Positions 1-9,711 of a stretch of DNA of 64,000 nucleotides are shown in pieces. The position numbers and the translations under genes were made by a program. Numbering within the stretch: the stretch's first letter is position 1; every line of letters begins with the position of its first letter. The stretch lies in assembly GCF_003646465.1 (NCBI RefSeq), contig NZ_QZEX01000006.1, positions 291,624-355,623 on the forward strand, written 5' to 3'. Source of the DNA: Chachezhania antarctica (GTDB lineage Bacteria > Pseudomonadota > Alphaproteobacteria > Rhodobacterales > Rhodobacteraceae). The notes below the pieces were generated by a model. It ran no database searches. It was not told the DNA's origin and saw only the letters and a list, made by a program, of their open reading frames with translations.

Positions 1-1
1 C

Positions 2-661
2 GAGGACATGTTCTCGCGGCTCAACGAAGCTGTCCCTCTCAATGCTGCCGAAAAGCGGAATGCGTTTGGCGGCGATTTCGTGAAAGCGATTACTGAAGTT
101 TCGATGCATGAATTCTTCACAGATAGAGTGCGATTCGGGAATAAGCGTTACCAGCACCGTGAAGTTGCCGCTCGCCTTATGCTTACTGAGCATAACGTTT
201 TTTCACATGGAAGACTTATCGACACAAAAAAAGTTTATCTCGATCAGATCACTCACGAATTTAAGAAAGATTCGGACGGCACAGTCCCTGAATTATCCCA
301 GCGTGTAAAGGACACTCTGAACTTGATGTGCAGTGAATTTCACCGGAACGATGAGCTACTAATGGCTCAAGGCGTCATGGTAGTCTACTATCTTGTATTC
401 CAACGGGCGGCATCATCAGGTGAGCTGCAGAAAGTTTCAAGGCGATCGCTAATTGATTTTCGCGAAGAGCTGAGACGCAACAGGCAGCGTGCGGAGCACG
501 ACTATACAAGCTCGAGCTTCGATTATCTTGAATTTGATCGCCTTAATCAGCAGGGAACGAACGATGCGTCGAGTATTCGAGAGAGGTTCCGAATTCTCGC
601 GAATTTCTTGGAGCTGCGGGAACCAGAAAATCTCCATTTCTCGGGACGTGAGGAATTTTGA
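2..661 (+). CDS. DUF262-family protein, C-terminal part (5' end outside window)
   Basis: The reading frame is open from the first base and ends at 661, so only the C-terminal ~219 residues are present. The segment MFSRLNEAVPLNAAEKRNA near its start matches the conserved middle of DUF262 (GmrS/ParB-like fold) proteins, which are often found in restriction or phage-defence loci. The rest is charged and helical, with no HNH (DUF1524) nuclease motif visible. The DNA is clearly poorer in G+C than the genes after 893, which suggests an accessory segment that ends here. The gap 662-892 shows no gene. The family call rests on one motif; the function is unknown. Confidence 0.6.
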   Translation, partial: EDMFSRLNEAVPLNAAEKRNAFGGDFVKAITEVSMHEFFTDRVRFGNKRYQHREVAARLMLTEHNVFSHGRLIDTKKVYLDQITHEFKKDSDGTVPELSQRVKDTLNLMCSEFHRNDELLMAQGVMVVYYLVFQRAASSGELQKVSRRSLIDFREELRRNRQRAEHDYTSSSFDYLEFDRLNQQGTNDASSIRERFRILANFLELREPENLHFSGREEF

Positions 662-892
662 ATACGTAGCCGATTGCCACGGGGGCCGCCGAAAGGGTAG
701 CCATTAAGCATTCGCGAAACAACTATTTCGAATAGCATCCGATGCGGCAACTATTCTTTTTGTCTGGCATCAACTGCGTTGGGTCGCATAAATCTCTGGT
801 GACTGTAAGGCGCTCCTAAACTTTTGCGAATGCCGCTATCTTCCGAATAGCTGACATCGGCGCATAGCGCAGCGAATGACCGCTTTCCGCCC

Positions 893-1726
893 TCACTCCC
901 GCCCCGGGTCCGCCGGGTACACGCCCAATATCTCCACGTTCGCGGTGAAGTAATCCAGCTCCTCCAGCGCGCGGGCGACGTTTGCGTCCTCGGGGTGGCC
1001 TTCGATGTCGGCGTAGAACTGGGTCGCGGTGAACGATCCGTTCAGCATGTAGCTTTCCAGCTTGGTCATGTTCACGCCGTTCGTGGCGAAGCCCCCCATC
1101 GCCTTGTAGAGTGCGGCGGGAATGTTCCTGACCTCGAAGATGAAGCTGGTGATCATGCCGTGATCGCCCCGGCGGGTGCGGTCGGGCTCGGGCGACATCA
1201 GCAGGAACCGGGTCGTGTTGGTGCTGTTGTCCTCGATATGGCGGGCCAGCACGTCCAGCCCGTAGATCTCGCCCGCCAGTTCGCTGGCCAGCGCGGCGGT
1301 TGCGGGATCGCCCGCCTCGGCCACGGCCATGGCGGATCCGGCGGTGTCGGCGCCGGTGATGCGGTGGATGCCGTGTTCCGACAGGAACCTGCGGCACTGG
1401 CCCAGCAACACCGTATGGCTCATCGCGTGGGTCACCTGGTCCAGCCTCGTGCCCGGCACGCCCAGCAGGTTGATGTGCACGCGGACGAAATGTTCCTCGA
1501 TGATCTGCAGGCCCGATTGCGGCAAGAGCGTGTGGATGTCGGCCACGCGGCCATAGGTCGAATTCTCGACCGGCAGCATCGCCAGGTCCGCCGTGCCGTC
1601 GCGGACCGCGTCGATCGTGTCCTCGAAGGTGCGGCAGGGCAGGGCCTCCATCTCCGGGCGCGCGCGGCGGCAGGCTTCGTGGCTATAGGCGCCGGGTTCC
1701 CCCTGGAAGGCGATGCGGGCGGTCAT
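893..1726 (-). CDS. pheA: Prephenate dehydratase
   Basis: Converts prephenate to phenylpyruvate in phenylalanine synthesis (cytosolic). The protein is 277 residues, the length of a monofunctional dehydratase with no chorismate mutase domain. The N-terminal catalytic domain begins ARIAFQGEPGAYSH and carries the signature NTTRFLL, whose Thr-Arg-Phe is catalytic. The C-terminal ~90 residues form an ACT domain (ITSFIFEV...GVNMTKLES) for feedback by phenylalanine. The usual ESRP allosteric motif reads ESYM here. I chose the ATG at 1726 because homology begins at MTARIAFQGEPGAYS; a longer version from 1777 adds only an unconserved tail. Divergent from the cytochrome gene at 1914. Confidence 0.93.
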   Translation of the reverse strand: MTARIAFQGEPGAYSHEACRRARPEMEALPCRTFEDTIDAVRDGTADLAMLPVENSTYGRVADIHTLLPQSGLQIIEEHFVRVHINLLGVPGTRLDQVTHAMSHTVLLGQCRRFLSEHGIHRITGADTAGSAMAVAEAGDPATAALASELAGEIYGLDVLARHIEDNSTNTTRFLLMSPEPDRTRRGDHGMITSFIFEVRNIPAALYKAMGGFATNGVNMTKLESYMLNGSFTATQFYADIEGHPEDANVARALEELDYFTANVEILGVYPADPGRE

Positions 1727-1913
1727 GGGCTGAGGTTTCCCTATCGTGGCAGTCTTGGCATTATGGTGCCGGGCCACGGACGGGCCGGCATCGAGGATCG
1801 ACCGGTGCGCAAGACGATCTGCGCGGGCGATTGGTCGCGGTGTCTATACCTTGCCTCGCGCGAGGGGAAGTCTTAGACGTCTTGCAAATCGAACAAGTGG
1901 ATACGCGACCAAT

Positions 1914-2888
1914 ATGGACACGATGACAGCAACCAAAGCGGTGGCCGGTTTCTGCGGCGCGCTGCTGATTTTTCTGGTAGCCAAATGGATGTCGACCGGG
2001 ATCTATGACGTCGAAATCGAAGGCGAACCGTCCTACGTCGTCGCTGTCGCTTCGACCGACGACACCAAGAAATCGGACGCACCCGTCAAGACCTTCGACG
2101 ATTTCCTTGCCGATGCCAGCGTGTCCAAGGGCGAAAGCCAGTTCCGCAAGTGTCAGGCATGCCACAGCGTCGCCGAAGGCGACAACGGCGTCGGCCCGTC
2201 GCTGTACCATGTCGAGGGCCAACCCGTCGCCGATGTCGCGGGTTACGATTTCTCGGACGCGCTCAAGAGCCTCGGCGGCGACTGGACCCCGGACCGCTTG
2301 AACGAATTCCTGACCAAGCCGTCGGCCTACGCGCCGGGCACCAAGATGGGCTTTGCCGGGCTGGGCGACGAACAGGGCCGTGCCGACCTGGTTCTGTACC
2401 TTGCCGCACAGTCGCCCGAGGGTGACGCTGCCGCGACCGCGATCCAGGACGCTGCCAAGAAAAACGTCGAAGCCGCCAAGGCAGAGGCCGCCAAGACCGA
2501 CGCTGCAGCGCCTGCCGCCGGTGACGATCACGCCGCCGCGACGACCGAGGATTTCGCCGCCATGGTCAAGGCCGCCGATCCGTCCAAGGGCGAACGCGTC
2601 TTCAAGAAGTGCCAGGCCTGCCATTCGGTCGAAGAAGGCAAGAACGGCGTTGGCCCCTCGCTTTACGGTATCGTTGGCGAACCGGTGGCCGATGTCGCGG
2701 GCTACGACTTCTCGGATGCCATGAAGGGTATCGGGGGCGACTGGACGCCGGATCGTCTGAACGAATTCCTGACCAAGCCGTCCAAGTACGTGCCGGGCAC
2801 CAAGATGGGCTTTGCCGGCCTGCCGAAGGAAAGCGACCGCGCCGACGTGGTGGCCTATCTTGAAAGCGTGGCCAGCGGCGCCAAGTGA
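1914..2888 (+). CDS. Membrane-anchored dihaem cytochrome c with duplicated class I domain
   Basis: Electron-transfer protein, 324 residues. Residues ~9-27 form an N-terminal membrane anchor (GFCGALLIFLVAKWM), so the haem domains should face the periplasm. Two nearly identical cytochrome c domains follow: haem sites C80-x-x-C83-H84 and C233-x-x-C236-H237, with Met ligands in GTKMGF at M145 and M298. An Ala/Lys/Glu-rich linker (~166-205) joins them. The layout resembles CycM/c552-type anchored cytochromes that link the bc1 complex to terminal oxidases, but those carry one haem domain. The start is the first ATG before the hydrophobic anchor; ATG 1923 is an alternative. Followed by a terminator. 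Confidence 0.85.
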   Translation: MDTMTATKAVAGFCGALLIFLVAKWMSTGIYDVEIEGEPSYVVAVASTDDTKKSDAPVKTFDDFLADASVSKGESQFRKCQACHSVAEGDNGVGPSLYHVEGQPVADVAGYDFSDALKSLGGDWTPDRLNEFLTKPSAYAPGTKMGFAGLGDEQGRADLVLYLAAQSPEGDAAATAIQDAAKKNVEAAKAEAAKTDAAAPAAGDDHAAATTEDFAAMVKAADPSKGERVFKKCQACHSVEEGKNGVGPSLYGIVGEPVADVAGYDFSDAMKGIGGDWTPDRLNEFLTKPSKYVPGTKMGFAGLPKESDRADVVAYLESVASGAK

Positions 2889-2914
2889 TCGCGCAGCCGA
2901 TAAACGGATGATCG

Positions 2915-2943
2915 AAGGGTCGCCCCGCGGGCGGCCCTTTTTC
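2915..2943 (+). terminator. Rho-independent terminator after the cytochrome gene
   Basis: A 10-bp stem (2916-2925 with 2929-2938, one G.T pair) with a 3-base loop is followed directly by a T run. It lies 27 bases after the cytochrome stop codon. Confidence 0.85.
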
Positions 2944-3200
2944 ATTTCGCGGGCGCGCGCAGGTTTGTTACAGTCCCGACGACCTTCCGCGAACCGTGCC
3001 GCGAGGCTGTTTCAGCCGGATTTCCGATTGCCGGGCAATGGTTTGCCGAAATAGAACGACGCCGGAGCCTGCCGCGTGACGTGTCACGCCTTTCACGATT
3101 TTCTTAAACGGTCCCGCCTTGCACATTCCCGCGGCGGACCTTTAGCTAGGCCGCAGAACAGACGTGGCGCCAAGCCGCAATCCGCAGAGAGGAAGAGCCG

Positions 3201-5135
3201 ATGATCCGTCCCCGCGTTTCCGTCCTTCGCAGCCTCAGATCGCCCGCACCGGCCCGGCCGCACCGATGGCGTCATGCCCTTGGCGCAGCCCTGCTGGCCC
3301 TGGCGCCCGGGACTGCCGCACTGGCGCAGAACGACGCGGAGCAGGAGATGATCGTCTCTCACGGGTATTCCTTCTTCGGCGATCTGAAATACCCCGAGGA
3401 TTACGAACACTACGATTACGTGAACCCCGACGCGCCCAAGGGTGGCGAGATCGTGTTGTCGGTGCTGGGTACGTTCGATTCGATGAACCCCTACAGCCGC
3501 AAGGGCCGGGGCGGGGCGCTGAGCACGATCATGTACGAAAGCCTGCTGGGCGACATGCCGCTGGATGCCTACGGCGAAAACTACGGGCTTCTGGCGGAAC
3601 GCGTCGAATACCCCGTCGGCAAGGACTGGGTGATCTTCCACATGCGGCCCGAGGCCAGGTTCTCCGACGGCACACCGGTCACGGCGCATGACGTGCTGTT
3701 CTCGCACAACCTGCTGCTGGAACAGGGGCTGCCCTCCTACGCCGTGGCGGTGAAGCGGCTGATCCCCAATGCCGAAGTGATCGACGACCACACGATCAAG
3801 TTCGAATTCACTCCCGGCGTGTCGCGCCGCAGCCTGATCGACCAGGTGGGCGGTGTCCCGGTCTGGTCGAAAGCGTGGTTCGATGAAACCGGCGCACGGC
3901 TGGATGAACCGCGGCTGGCAACCTCGCCCGGGTCGGGTCCCTACATGATCGACAGCATCGATGTGAACCGCCGCATCGTCTACAAGCGCAATCCGGATTA
4001 CTGGGGCTGGGACCTGCCGATCAACAAGGGCCGCCACAATTACGACCGTATCCGGCTGGAGTATTTCGCCGACGACACCCCGGCGTTCGAGGCGTTCAAG
4101 GCAGGCGAGGTCACCTTCCGGTCGGAAAGCGATCCCAAATCCTGGGCCACGCAATACAATTTCCCCAAGGTCTCCAACGGCCAGGTCGTGAAGGAAGAGA
4201 TCGACGACGGCACGCCGCCCACGCCCACCGGCTTTGTCTTCAACCTTGGCCGCGAGGTGATGAAGGACAAGCGCGTCCGCGAGGCGCTGTCGCTGGGCTA
4301 CAACTTCGAATGGACGAACGAGTCGCTGCAATATGGCCTCTTCAGCCAGCGCAGTTCGTTCACGCAGAATTCCCCGTTCGAAGCCAAGGGCGCGCCCGAA
4401 GGTGCCGAGCTGGCATTGCTGGAATCGCTGGACGATCTGGTGCCGCCCGCGATGCTGACGGAACCGGCGCGCATGCCTCACGAATCCAGCGCCACCCGCC
4501 TGACCGACCGTGGCAACCTGCGCACCGCGATGAAGCTGCTGGACGACGCGGGCTGGCCCGTGGGATCCGACGGCAAGCGCCGCAACGCCGATGGCCAGCT
4601 GCTGCAGATCAAGTTCCTGTTCAACACCGCGTCCGAAGGGGTGCTGGGCGGTGTCGTGGAAAGCTACGTCAAGAACCTTGAAAGCATGGGGATCACCGTC
4701 AACCTCGATAAGGTCGACCCGGCGCAATACACCACCCGCGAACGCGATCGCGATTACGACATGGTGTTCGACAGCTACGCGTCCTTCCTTGAAGCGGGCA
4801 CCGGCCTGATCCAGCGCTTCGGCTCGGCCGAGGCAGAGTTCTCGCTCTTCAACCCGGCAGGGCTGGCCAGCCCGATGGTCGATGCGATCATCGAGGCGGC
4901 GCTGAACTCGACCAACTCGGAAGAGGAATCGGCGGCGCTGATGGCGCTGGACCGGGCGCTCCGCTACGAATTCTTCATGATCCCGGTCTGGTACAAGGAC
5001 AAGTCGTGGGTGGCGTATTACGACATGTACGAACACCCCGCGGACATGCCGCCGCTGGATGTCGGGTTCCTCGATTTCTGGTGGGTGAACGAAGACAAGG
5101 CCGCCGCGCTCCGGTCCTCGGGCGCGGTCAGGTAA
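3201..5135 (+). CDS. yejA: Peptide ABC transporter substrate-binding protein (YejA type)
   Basis: Periplasmic binding component (SBP family 5) of an oligopeptide importer of the YejABEF type, whose E. coli member takes up microcin C and related peptides. The protein has 644 residues. It starts with a long N-terminus, a hydrophobic stretch (~26-42) and a likely cleavage after ALA at residue 42. The mature start [29 protein letters not shown] is typical of YejA. ATG 3201 is preceded by an AGAGGAAG ribosome site. First gene of a four-gene operon; the permease starts 7 bases after its stop. Substrate is inferred from the family. Confidence 0.88.
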   Translation: MIRPRVSVLRSLRSPAPARPHRWRHALGAALLALAPGTAALAQNDAEQEMIVSHGYSFFGDLKYPEDYEHYDYVNPDAPKGGEIVLSVLGTFDSMNPYSRKGRGGALSTIMYESLLGDMPLDAYGENYGLLAERVEYPVGKDWVIFHMRPEARFSDGTPVTAHDVLFSHNLLLEQGLPSYAVAVKRLIPNAEVIDDHTIKFEFTPGVSRRSLIDQVGGVPVWSKAWFDETGARLDEPRLATSPGSGPYMIDSIDVNRRIVYKRNPDYWGWDLPINKGRHNYDRIRLEYFADDTPAFEAFKAGEVTFRSESDPKSWATQYNFPKVSNGQVVKEEIDDGTPPTPTGFVFNLGREVMKDKRVREALSLGYNFEWTNESLQYGLFSQRSSFTQNSPFEAKGAPEGAELALLESLDDLVPPAMLTEPARMPHESSATRLTDRGNLRTAMKLLDDAGWPVGSDGKRRNADGQLLQIKFLFNTASEGVLGGVVESYVKNLESMGITVNLDKVDPAQYTTRERDRDYDMVFDSYASFLEAGTGLIQRFGSAEAEFSLFNPAGLASPMVDAIIEAALNSTNSEEESAALMALDRALRYEFFMIPVWYKDKSWVAYYDMYEHPADMPPLDVGFLDFWWVNEDKAAALRSSGAVR

Positions 5136-5142
5136 CTCACCT

Positions 5143-6240
5143 ATGGTCGCTTACATCATTCGCAGGCTGCTGCTCATCATCCCGACGTTGCTGGGGGTGA
5201 TGGTGATCAACTTCGCGCTCGTCCAGTTCGTGCCCGGCGGGCCGGTCGAACAGGCCATCGCCCGCGCGCAAGGGCAGGGGGACGTGTTCGGCAGCTTCTC
5301 GGGCGGGGTCCAGACGGAGCTTCCGGGCGGCGACAGTTCGGGCGCGGCCGCCAACAGCGAATATGCCGGCGCCCGCGGCCTGCCGCCGGAATTCATCAAG
5401 CAGCTGGAAGAAGAATACGGCCTCGACAAGCCGCCGGTGCAACGCTTCCTGCTGATGCTGGGCAATTACGCACGGTTCGATTTCGGCGAAAGTTACTTCC
5501 GCAAGATCTCGGTCGTGGACCTCGTGCTTGAAAAGATGCCGGTGTCGATCTCGCTCGGCCTCTGGTCGACGCTGATCGCCTACATGATCTCGATCCCGCT
5601 GGGGATCAACAAGGCGGTGCGCGACGGATCGCGCTTCGATACATGGACCTCCGGCCTGATCATCGTGGCCTACGCCATCCCCGGGTTCCTGTTCGCGATC
5701 CTGCTCCTGGTGTTGTTCGCAGGCGGGTCCTACTGGCAGATCTTCCCGCTCAGGGGGCTCGTGTCCGACGATTGGGAAAGCCTCAGCCTGCTGGGCAAGA
5801 TCGGCGACTATTTCTGGCACATCACGCTGCCGGTGCTGGCCTCGACCATATCCGCCTTCGCCACGCTGACGCTGCTGACCAAGAACAGCTTCCTGGACGA
5901 GATCCGCAAGCACTATGTCATGACGGCCCGCGCCAAGGGGCTGTCTGAACGCAAGGTGCTCTACGGCCATGTCTTCCGCAACGCGATGCTGATCGTGATC
6001 GCGGGCTTCCCGGCCGTCTTCATCGGCGTCTTCTTCGGCGGCTCGCTGATCATCGAGACGATCTTCTCGCTCGATGGCCTTGGCCGGTTGGGGTACGAGG
6101 CCGCGGTCGCGCGCGATTACCCGGTGGTCTTCGGCACGCTGTTCATGTTCGGCCTCATTGGCCTTGTCGTGGGGATCCTGTCGGACATGATGTACGTGAT
6201 CGTCGATCCGCGGATCGATTTCGAACGGCGGGAGGGCTGA
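5143..6240 (+). CDS. yejB: Peptide ABC transporter permease (YejB type)
   Basis: Inner-membrane permease of the YejABEF importer, 365 residues. It opens with the usual first helix of DppB/OppB permeases ([21 protein letters not shown]) followed by [13 protein letters not shown] ~70-residue periplasmic loop follows, then five further membrane segments. The cytoplasmic EAA loop that docks to the ATPase reads [20 protein letters not shown]. The C-terminus ([16 protein letters not shown]) is characteristic. Lies between the binding protein and the second permease with gaps of 7 and 3 bases, so translation is probably coupled. Confidence 0.92.
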   Translation: MVAYIIRRLLLIIPTLLGVMVINFALVQFVPGGPVEQAIARAQGQGDVFGSFSGGVQTELPGGDSSGAAANSEYAGARGLPPEFIKQLEEEYGLDKPPVQRFLLMLGNYARFDFGESYFRKISVVDLVLEKMPVSISLGLWSTLIAYMISIPLGINKAVRDGSRFDTWTSGLIIVAYAIPGFLFAILLLVLFAGGSYWQIFPLRGLVSDDWESLSLLGKIGDYFWHITLPVLASTISAFATLTLLTKNSFLDEIRKHYVMTARAKGLSERKVLYGHVFRNAMLIVIAGFPAVFIGVFFGGSLIIETIFSLDGLGRLGYEAAVARDYPVVFGTLFMFGLIGLVVGILSDMMYVIVDPRIDFERREG

Positions 6241-6243
6241 CCC

Positions 6244-7350
6244 ATGGCGATGTCCCCCATCAACCAGCGCCGCTGGCGGAACTTCAAACGCAACCGGCGG
6301 GCCTACTGGTCGCTGATCGTGTTCTCGATCCTGTTCCTGATCACGCTGCCGGCGGAATTTGTGGCGAACGACAAGCCGATCCTCGTGAACTATCGGGGCG
6401 ACTTCTACATGCCGGTCTTCCGCTTCTACCCGGAAACGGCCTTCGGCGGAGATTTCCAGACCGAAGCCGCCTACCGCGACCCCGAGGTGCGGTGCCTGAT
6501 CGCGTCGGGCGGGCTGGATTCGTGCTTCGACGATCCGGAAGGCATCATCGAACAGATCGACGCGGGCACGTTCCAGGCCCCGGATTTCTATCGCGGCTGG
6601 TCGATCTGGCCGCCGATCCCCTACAGCTTCAGCACCACGGTCGACCGTCCCGGCGCCGCACCGCTGCCGCCCAACGAACAGAACCTGCTGGGCACCGATG
6701 ACACCAAGCGCGACGTGCTGGCCCGCGTGATCTACGGCTTCCGGCTGTCGATCCTGTTCACGGCCATGGTCACGGGTGCGGCCAGCCTGATCGGCATCGC
6801 CGCCGGCGCGCTTCAGGGCTTCTTCGGCGGCTGGCTCGACCTGCTGTTCCAGCGGTTCATCGAGATCTGGTCATCCACCCCGTTCCTTTACGTGATCATC
6901 ATCATGTTCGCGATTCTGGGGCGCAGTTTCTGGCTTCTGGTCTTCCTCATGGTCATCTTCTCGTGGACATCCCTTGTGGGCGTGGTGCGGGCCGAATTCC
7001 TGCGGGCGCGGAACTTTGAATATGTCCGTGCCGCCCGGGCGCTGGGGGTGGGGGACCTCACGATCATGTTCCGCCACATGCTGCCCAACGCCATGGTCGC
7101 CACGCTGACGATGCTGCCCTTCGTCATCACCGCGACCATCGGCACGCTGGCCACGCTCGACTTTCTGGGCTTCGGCCTGCCGTCCTCGGCCCCGTCGCTG
7201 GGCGAACTGACGCTTCAGGCCAAGCAGAACCTGCAGGCGCCGTGGCTGGCCTTCACCGCGTTCTTCACCTTCGCGATCATGCTGTCGCTTCTGGTCTTCA
7301 TCTTCGAAGGGGTGCGTGACGCCTTCGATCCGCGGAAGGTGTTTGCATGA
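6244..7350 (+). CDS. yejE: Peptide ABC transporter permease (YejE type)
   Basis: Second inner-membrane permease of the YejABEF system, 368 residues. NQRRWRNFKRNRRAYWSLIVF at the N-terminus is the family's first segment. A large periplasmic insert (~45-140) follows, then five helices. The EAA docking loop reads YVRAARALGVGDLTIMFRHMLPNAM, and GTDDTKRDVLARVIYG is the usual motif before the core. The stop codon overlaps the start of the ATPase gene by four bases (ATGA), which implies translational coupling. Confidence 0.92.
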   Translation: MAMSPINQRRWRNFKRNRRAYWSLIVFSILFLITLPAEFVANDKPILVNYRGDFYMPVFRFYPETAFGGDFQTEAAYRDPEVRCLIASGGLDSCFDDPEGIIEQIDAGTFQAPDFYRGWSIWPPIPYSFSTTVDRPGAAPLPPNEQNLLGTDDTKRDVLARVIYGFRLSILFTAMVTGAASLIGIAAGALQGFFGGWLDLLFQRFIEIWSSTPFLYVIIIMFAILGRSFWLLVFLMVIFSWTSLVGVVRAEFLRARNFEYVRAARALGVGDLTIMFRHMLPNAMVATLTMLPFVITATIGTLATLDFLGFGLPSSAPSLGELTLQAKQNLQAPWLAFTAFFTFAIMLSLLVFIFEGVRDAFDPRKVFA

Positions 7351-8927
7351 GCCCGCTTCTGGAAGTGGAAAACCTGACGGTCGCGTTCCGGCAGGACGGT
7401 CAGCGCATGCTGGCGGTCAAGGGCGTGTCCTTCACCGTCGACCGCGGCGAAACCGTGGCGCTGGTGGGCGAAAGCGGATCCGGCAAGTCGGTGACGGCCC
7501 TGTCGACCGTCTCCCTGCTGGGAGAAACGGCCGAGGTCGGCGGCAACGTGCGCTTCAACGGGGATGAGATGGTCGGGGCGTCCGACGCCCGTCTGCGGCG
7601 CGTGCGCGGCAATGACATCAGCTTCATCTTCCAGGAGCCGATGACCTCCCTCAACCCGCTCCACACCATCGAAAAGCAGCTGGGCGAAAGCCTGGCGCTC
7701 CACCAGGGCGTGACAAGCGACACGGCCCGCGCGCGGATACTGGAACTTCTGAACCGCGTCGGCATCCGCGAGCCGGAAAAACGGCTTTCGGCCTATCCGC
7801 ACCAGCTGTCCGGCGGGCAGCGGCAGCGGGTGATGATTGCGATGGCGCTGGCCAACAAGCCCGACATCCTGATCGCGGACGAACCCACCACGGCGCTCGA
7901 TGTGACCATTCAGGCGCAGATCCTTGAACTGCTGGCCGAGCTGAAATCGGACGAAGACATGGGGATGCTCTTCATCACCCACGATCTGGGGATCGTGCGG
8001 CGCATCGCCGACAAGGTGTGCGTGATGAAGGATGGCGAGATCGTCGAGGCCGGGCCGACGTCCGAAATTTTCGATAACCCTCAGCACCCCTACACGAAGA
8101 TGCTGCTGGCGGCCGAAGCCACCGGCATGCCCGATCCGGTGCCCGAGGGCGCCGAGGAGATCGCCAGCACCGATCACCTGAAGGTCTGGTTCCCGATCAC
8201 CGCCGGTCTGCTGCGGCGAACAGTGGATCATGTGAAGGCGGTCAACGATGCCTCGATCCGCGTGCGGGCGGGGGAGACGCTGGGCATCGTCGGCGAAAGC
8301 GGCTCTGGCAAGACGACGCTGGCGCTGGCGATCATGCGGCTGATCGCGTCCGAGGGCGGGATCACGTTCTGCGGCAAGGACGTGCGCAAGTATTCGACGC
8401 GCGGCCTGCGCGCGCTCAGGGCGGACATGCAGATCGTGTTCCAGGATCCGTTCGGGTCGCTGTCGCCCCGGATGACCTGCCAGCAGATCATCGCGGAGGG
8501 CCTGTCGATCCACAAGGTCGACCCGCACCGCGCGCCGCGCGAGCTTGTGGCGGAAGCCATGCGCGAGACCGGCCTCGACCCGGCGGCGATGGACCGGTAC
8601 CCGCACGAATTCTCGGGCGGGCAGCGCCAGCGGATCGCGATTGCGCGGGCGATGGTGCTGCGGCCGAAGCTGCTTGTGCTGGACGAACCGACCTCGGCGC
8701 TGGACATGACGGTGCAGGTGCAGATCGTGGACCTGCTGCGGGACCTGCAGACGAAGTACGGGCTGGCCTACCTGTTCATCTCCCACGACCTGAAGGTCGT
8801 CCGTGCGATGTCGCACCGGGTGATGGTGATGAAGCAGGGCGACGTGATGGAATCGGGCTTGGCCGAGGACGTGTTCCTGCGGCCGCAAACCGAATACACC
8901 CGCCAGCTGATCGCCGCCGCCGGGTAG
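7347..8927 (+). CDS. yejF: Peptide ABC transporter, duplicated ATPase (YejF type)
   Basis: ATPase of the YejABEF importer, 526 residues, containing two complete ABC domains in one chain, as in YejF. Domain 1 has Walker A GESGSGKS near residue 38, signature LSGGQRQRV and Walker [13 protein letters not shown]. Domain 2 has Walker A GESGSGKT near 317, signature FSGGQRQRI and [12 protein letters not shown]. Both switch histidines are present (FITHDLG, FISHDLK). Ends the operon; the next gene is convergent with only 19 bases between. Confidence 0.93.
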   Translation: MSPLLEVENLTVAFRQDGQRMLAVKGVSFTVDRGETVALVGESGSGKSVTALSTVSLLGETAEVGGNVRFNGDEMVGASDARLRRVRGNDISFIFQEPMTSLNPLHTIEKQLGESLALHQGVTSDTARARILELLNRVGIREPEKRLSAYPHQLSGGQRQRVMIAMALANKPDILIADEPTTALDVTIQAQILELLAELKSDEDMGMLFITHDLGIVRRIADKVCVMKDGEIVEAGPTSEIFDNPQHPYTKMLLAAEATGMPDPVPEGAEEIASTDHLKVWFPITAGLLRRTVDHVKAVNDASIRVRAGETLGIVGESGSGKTTLALAIMRLIASEGGITFCGKDVRKYSTRGLRALRADMQIVFQDPFGSLSPRMTCQQIIAEGLSIHKVDPHRAPRELVAEAMRETGLDPAAMDRYPHEFSGGQRQRIAIARAMVLRPKLLVLDEPTSALDMTVQVQIVDLLRDLQTKYGLAYLFISHDLKVVRAMSHRVMVMKQGDVMESGLAEDVFLRPQTEYTRQLIAAAG

Positions 8928-8946
8928 GTGCTGCGTGACGCGGTCC

Positions 8947-9654
8947 TCACCGGGGCGGGGTGAGGGACGGCGCGGGGCGAAGGCGGAGGTAGAGTTCCAG
9001 CAGCGCGAGATACGGCAGGTAGAAGGCGAAGAGCTGGATCTGGTCGAAGAGGCCGGTGAAATCCGGCCGGCTGTAGAGCCCGCCGGTGGCCAATGTCCAG
9101 AAAGTATAGTGGAGCCGGTAGATCCACGACGCCAGCGCCAGCACGATCAGGCGCAGCGCCCAGGCGCGGTGGCGCTGGAAGTCGCCTGCGCGTGCGAAGC
9201 GCCATGTCATGATCGCGGCAAGGCCCAGAAGCAGTCCGTAAAGGCCGAAGCCCAGGTCCATCAGCGACCCGCCAATGGTGCCGCGTAGAAGGATATAAGC
9301 CAGCCCCGCCACAGAGGTTGTCAGCGCCAGCGGGACGATCACCCGACCAAGCCCGCGATGCAGCCGGGGGCGACAACGGCGCAGCGCACCTGACAGCTGC
9401 AAGGGCGCCAGAAGCGACAGCAGGCCGCCCAGCCCCATATGCAAAAACATCGCGATATTGGTGGCCGGGGCACCGTCGCGGAGAAGATGGCTCGCCTCAC
9501 CCAGCCCCGTGATGCCGAGGCTGGCCAGCATCCCTTCGGCCCCGAAACCTGTGGCGTAGAGAATGAAGGGGAGCTCCAGCAGGATCAGCACAAAGATCCC
9601 TGCCGCGCCCCGCCAGAGCCATGGTCTTGCCGTCTTCGTGCCTCTCGTCCGCAT
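8947..9654 (-). CDS. DUF2306-family integral membrane protein
   Basis: Protein of 235 residues with about six hydrophobic segments. The conserved DUF2306 pattern is visible: HMGLGGLLSLLAPLQLSGALR followed by RLHRGLGRVIVPLAL. The family has no established function. No signal peptide beyond the first helix. Stands alone on the minus strand, convergent with the peptide-transport operon; hemN lies upstream on the same strand after a 57-base gap, so co-transcription with hemN is possible. Confidence 0.7.
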   Translation of the reverse strand: MRTRGTKTARPWLWRGAAGIFVLILLELPFILYATGFGAEGMLASLGITGLGEASHLLRDGAPATNIAMFLHMGLGGLLSLLAPLQLSGALRRCRPRLHRGLGRVIVPLALTTSVAGLAYILLRGTIGGSLMDLGFGLYGLLLGLAAIMTWRFARAGDFQRHRAWALRLIVLALASWIYRLHYTFWTLATGGLYSRPDFTGLFDQIQLFAFYLPYLALLELYLRLRPAPSLTPPR

Positions 9655-9711
9655 GGCGAAACCCTATCGCCAAAGCGGCGCGGCGGGCAGCCCCGTCTTC
9701 CGGTCGAGACG

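Noticed and set aside
3093-5036. 647-residue minus-strand frame opposite yejA
   Set aside because: Antisense artefact; composition is unlike a real protein and yejA is intact on the plus strand.
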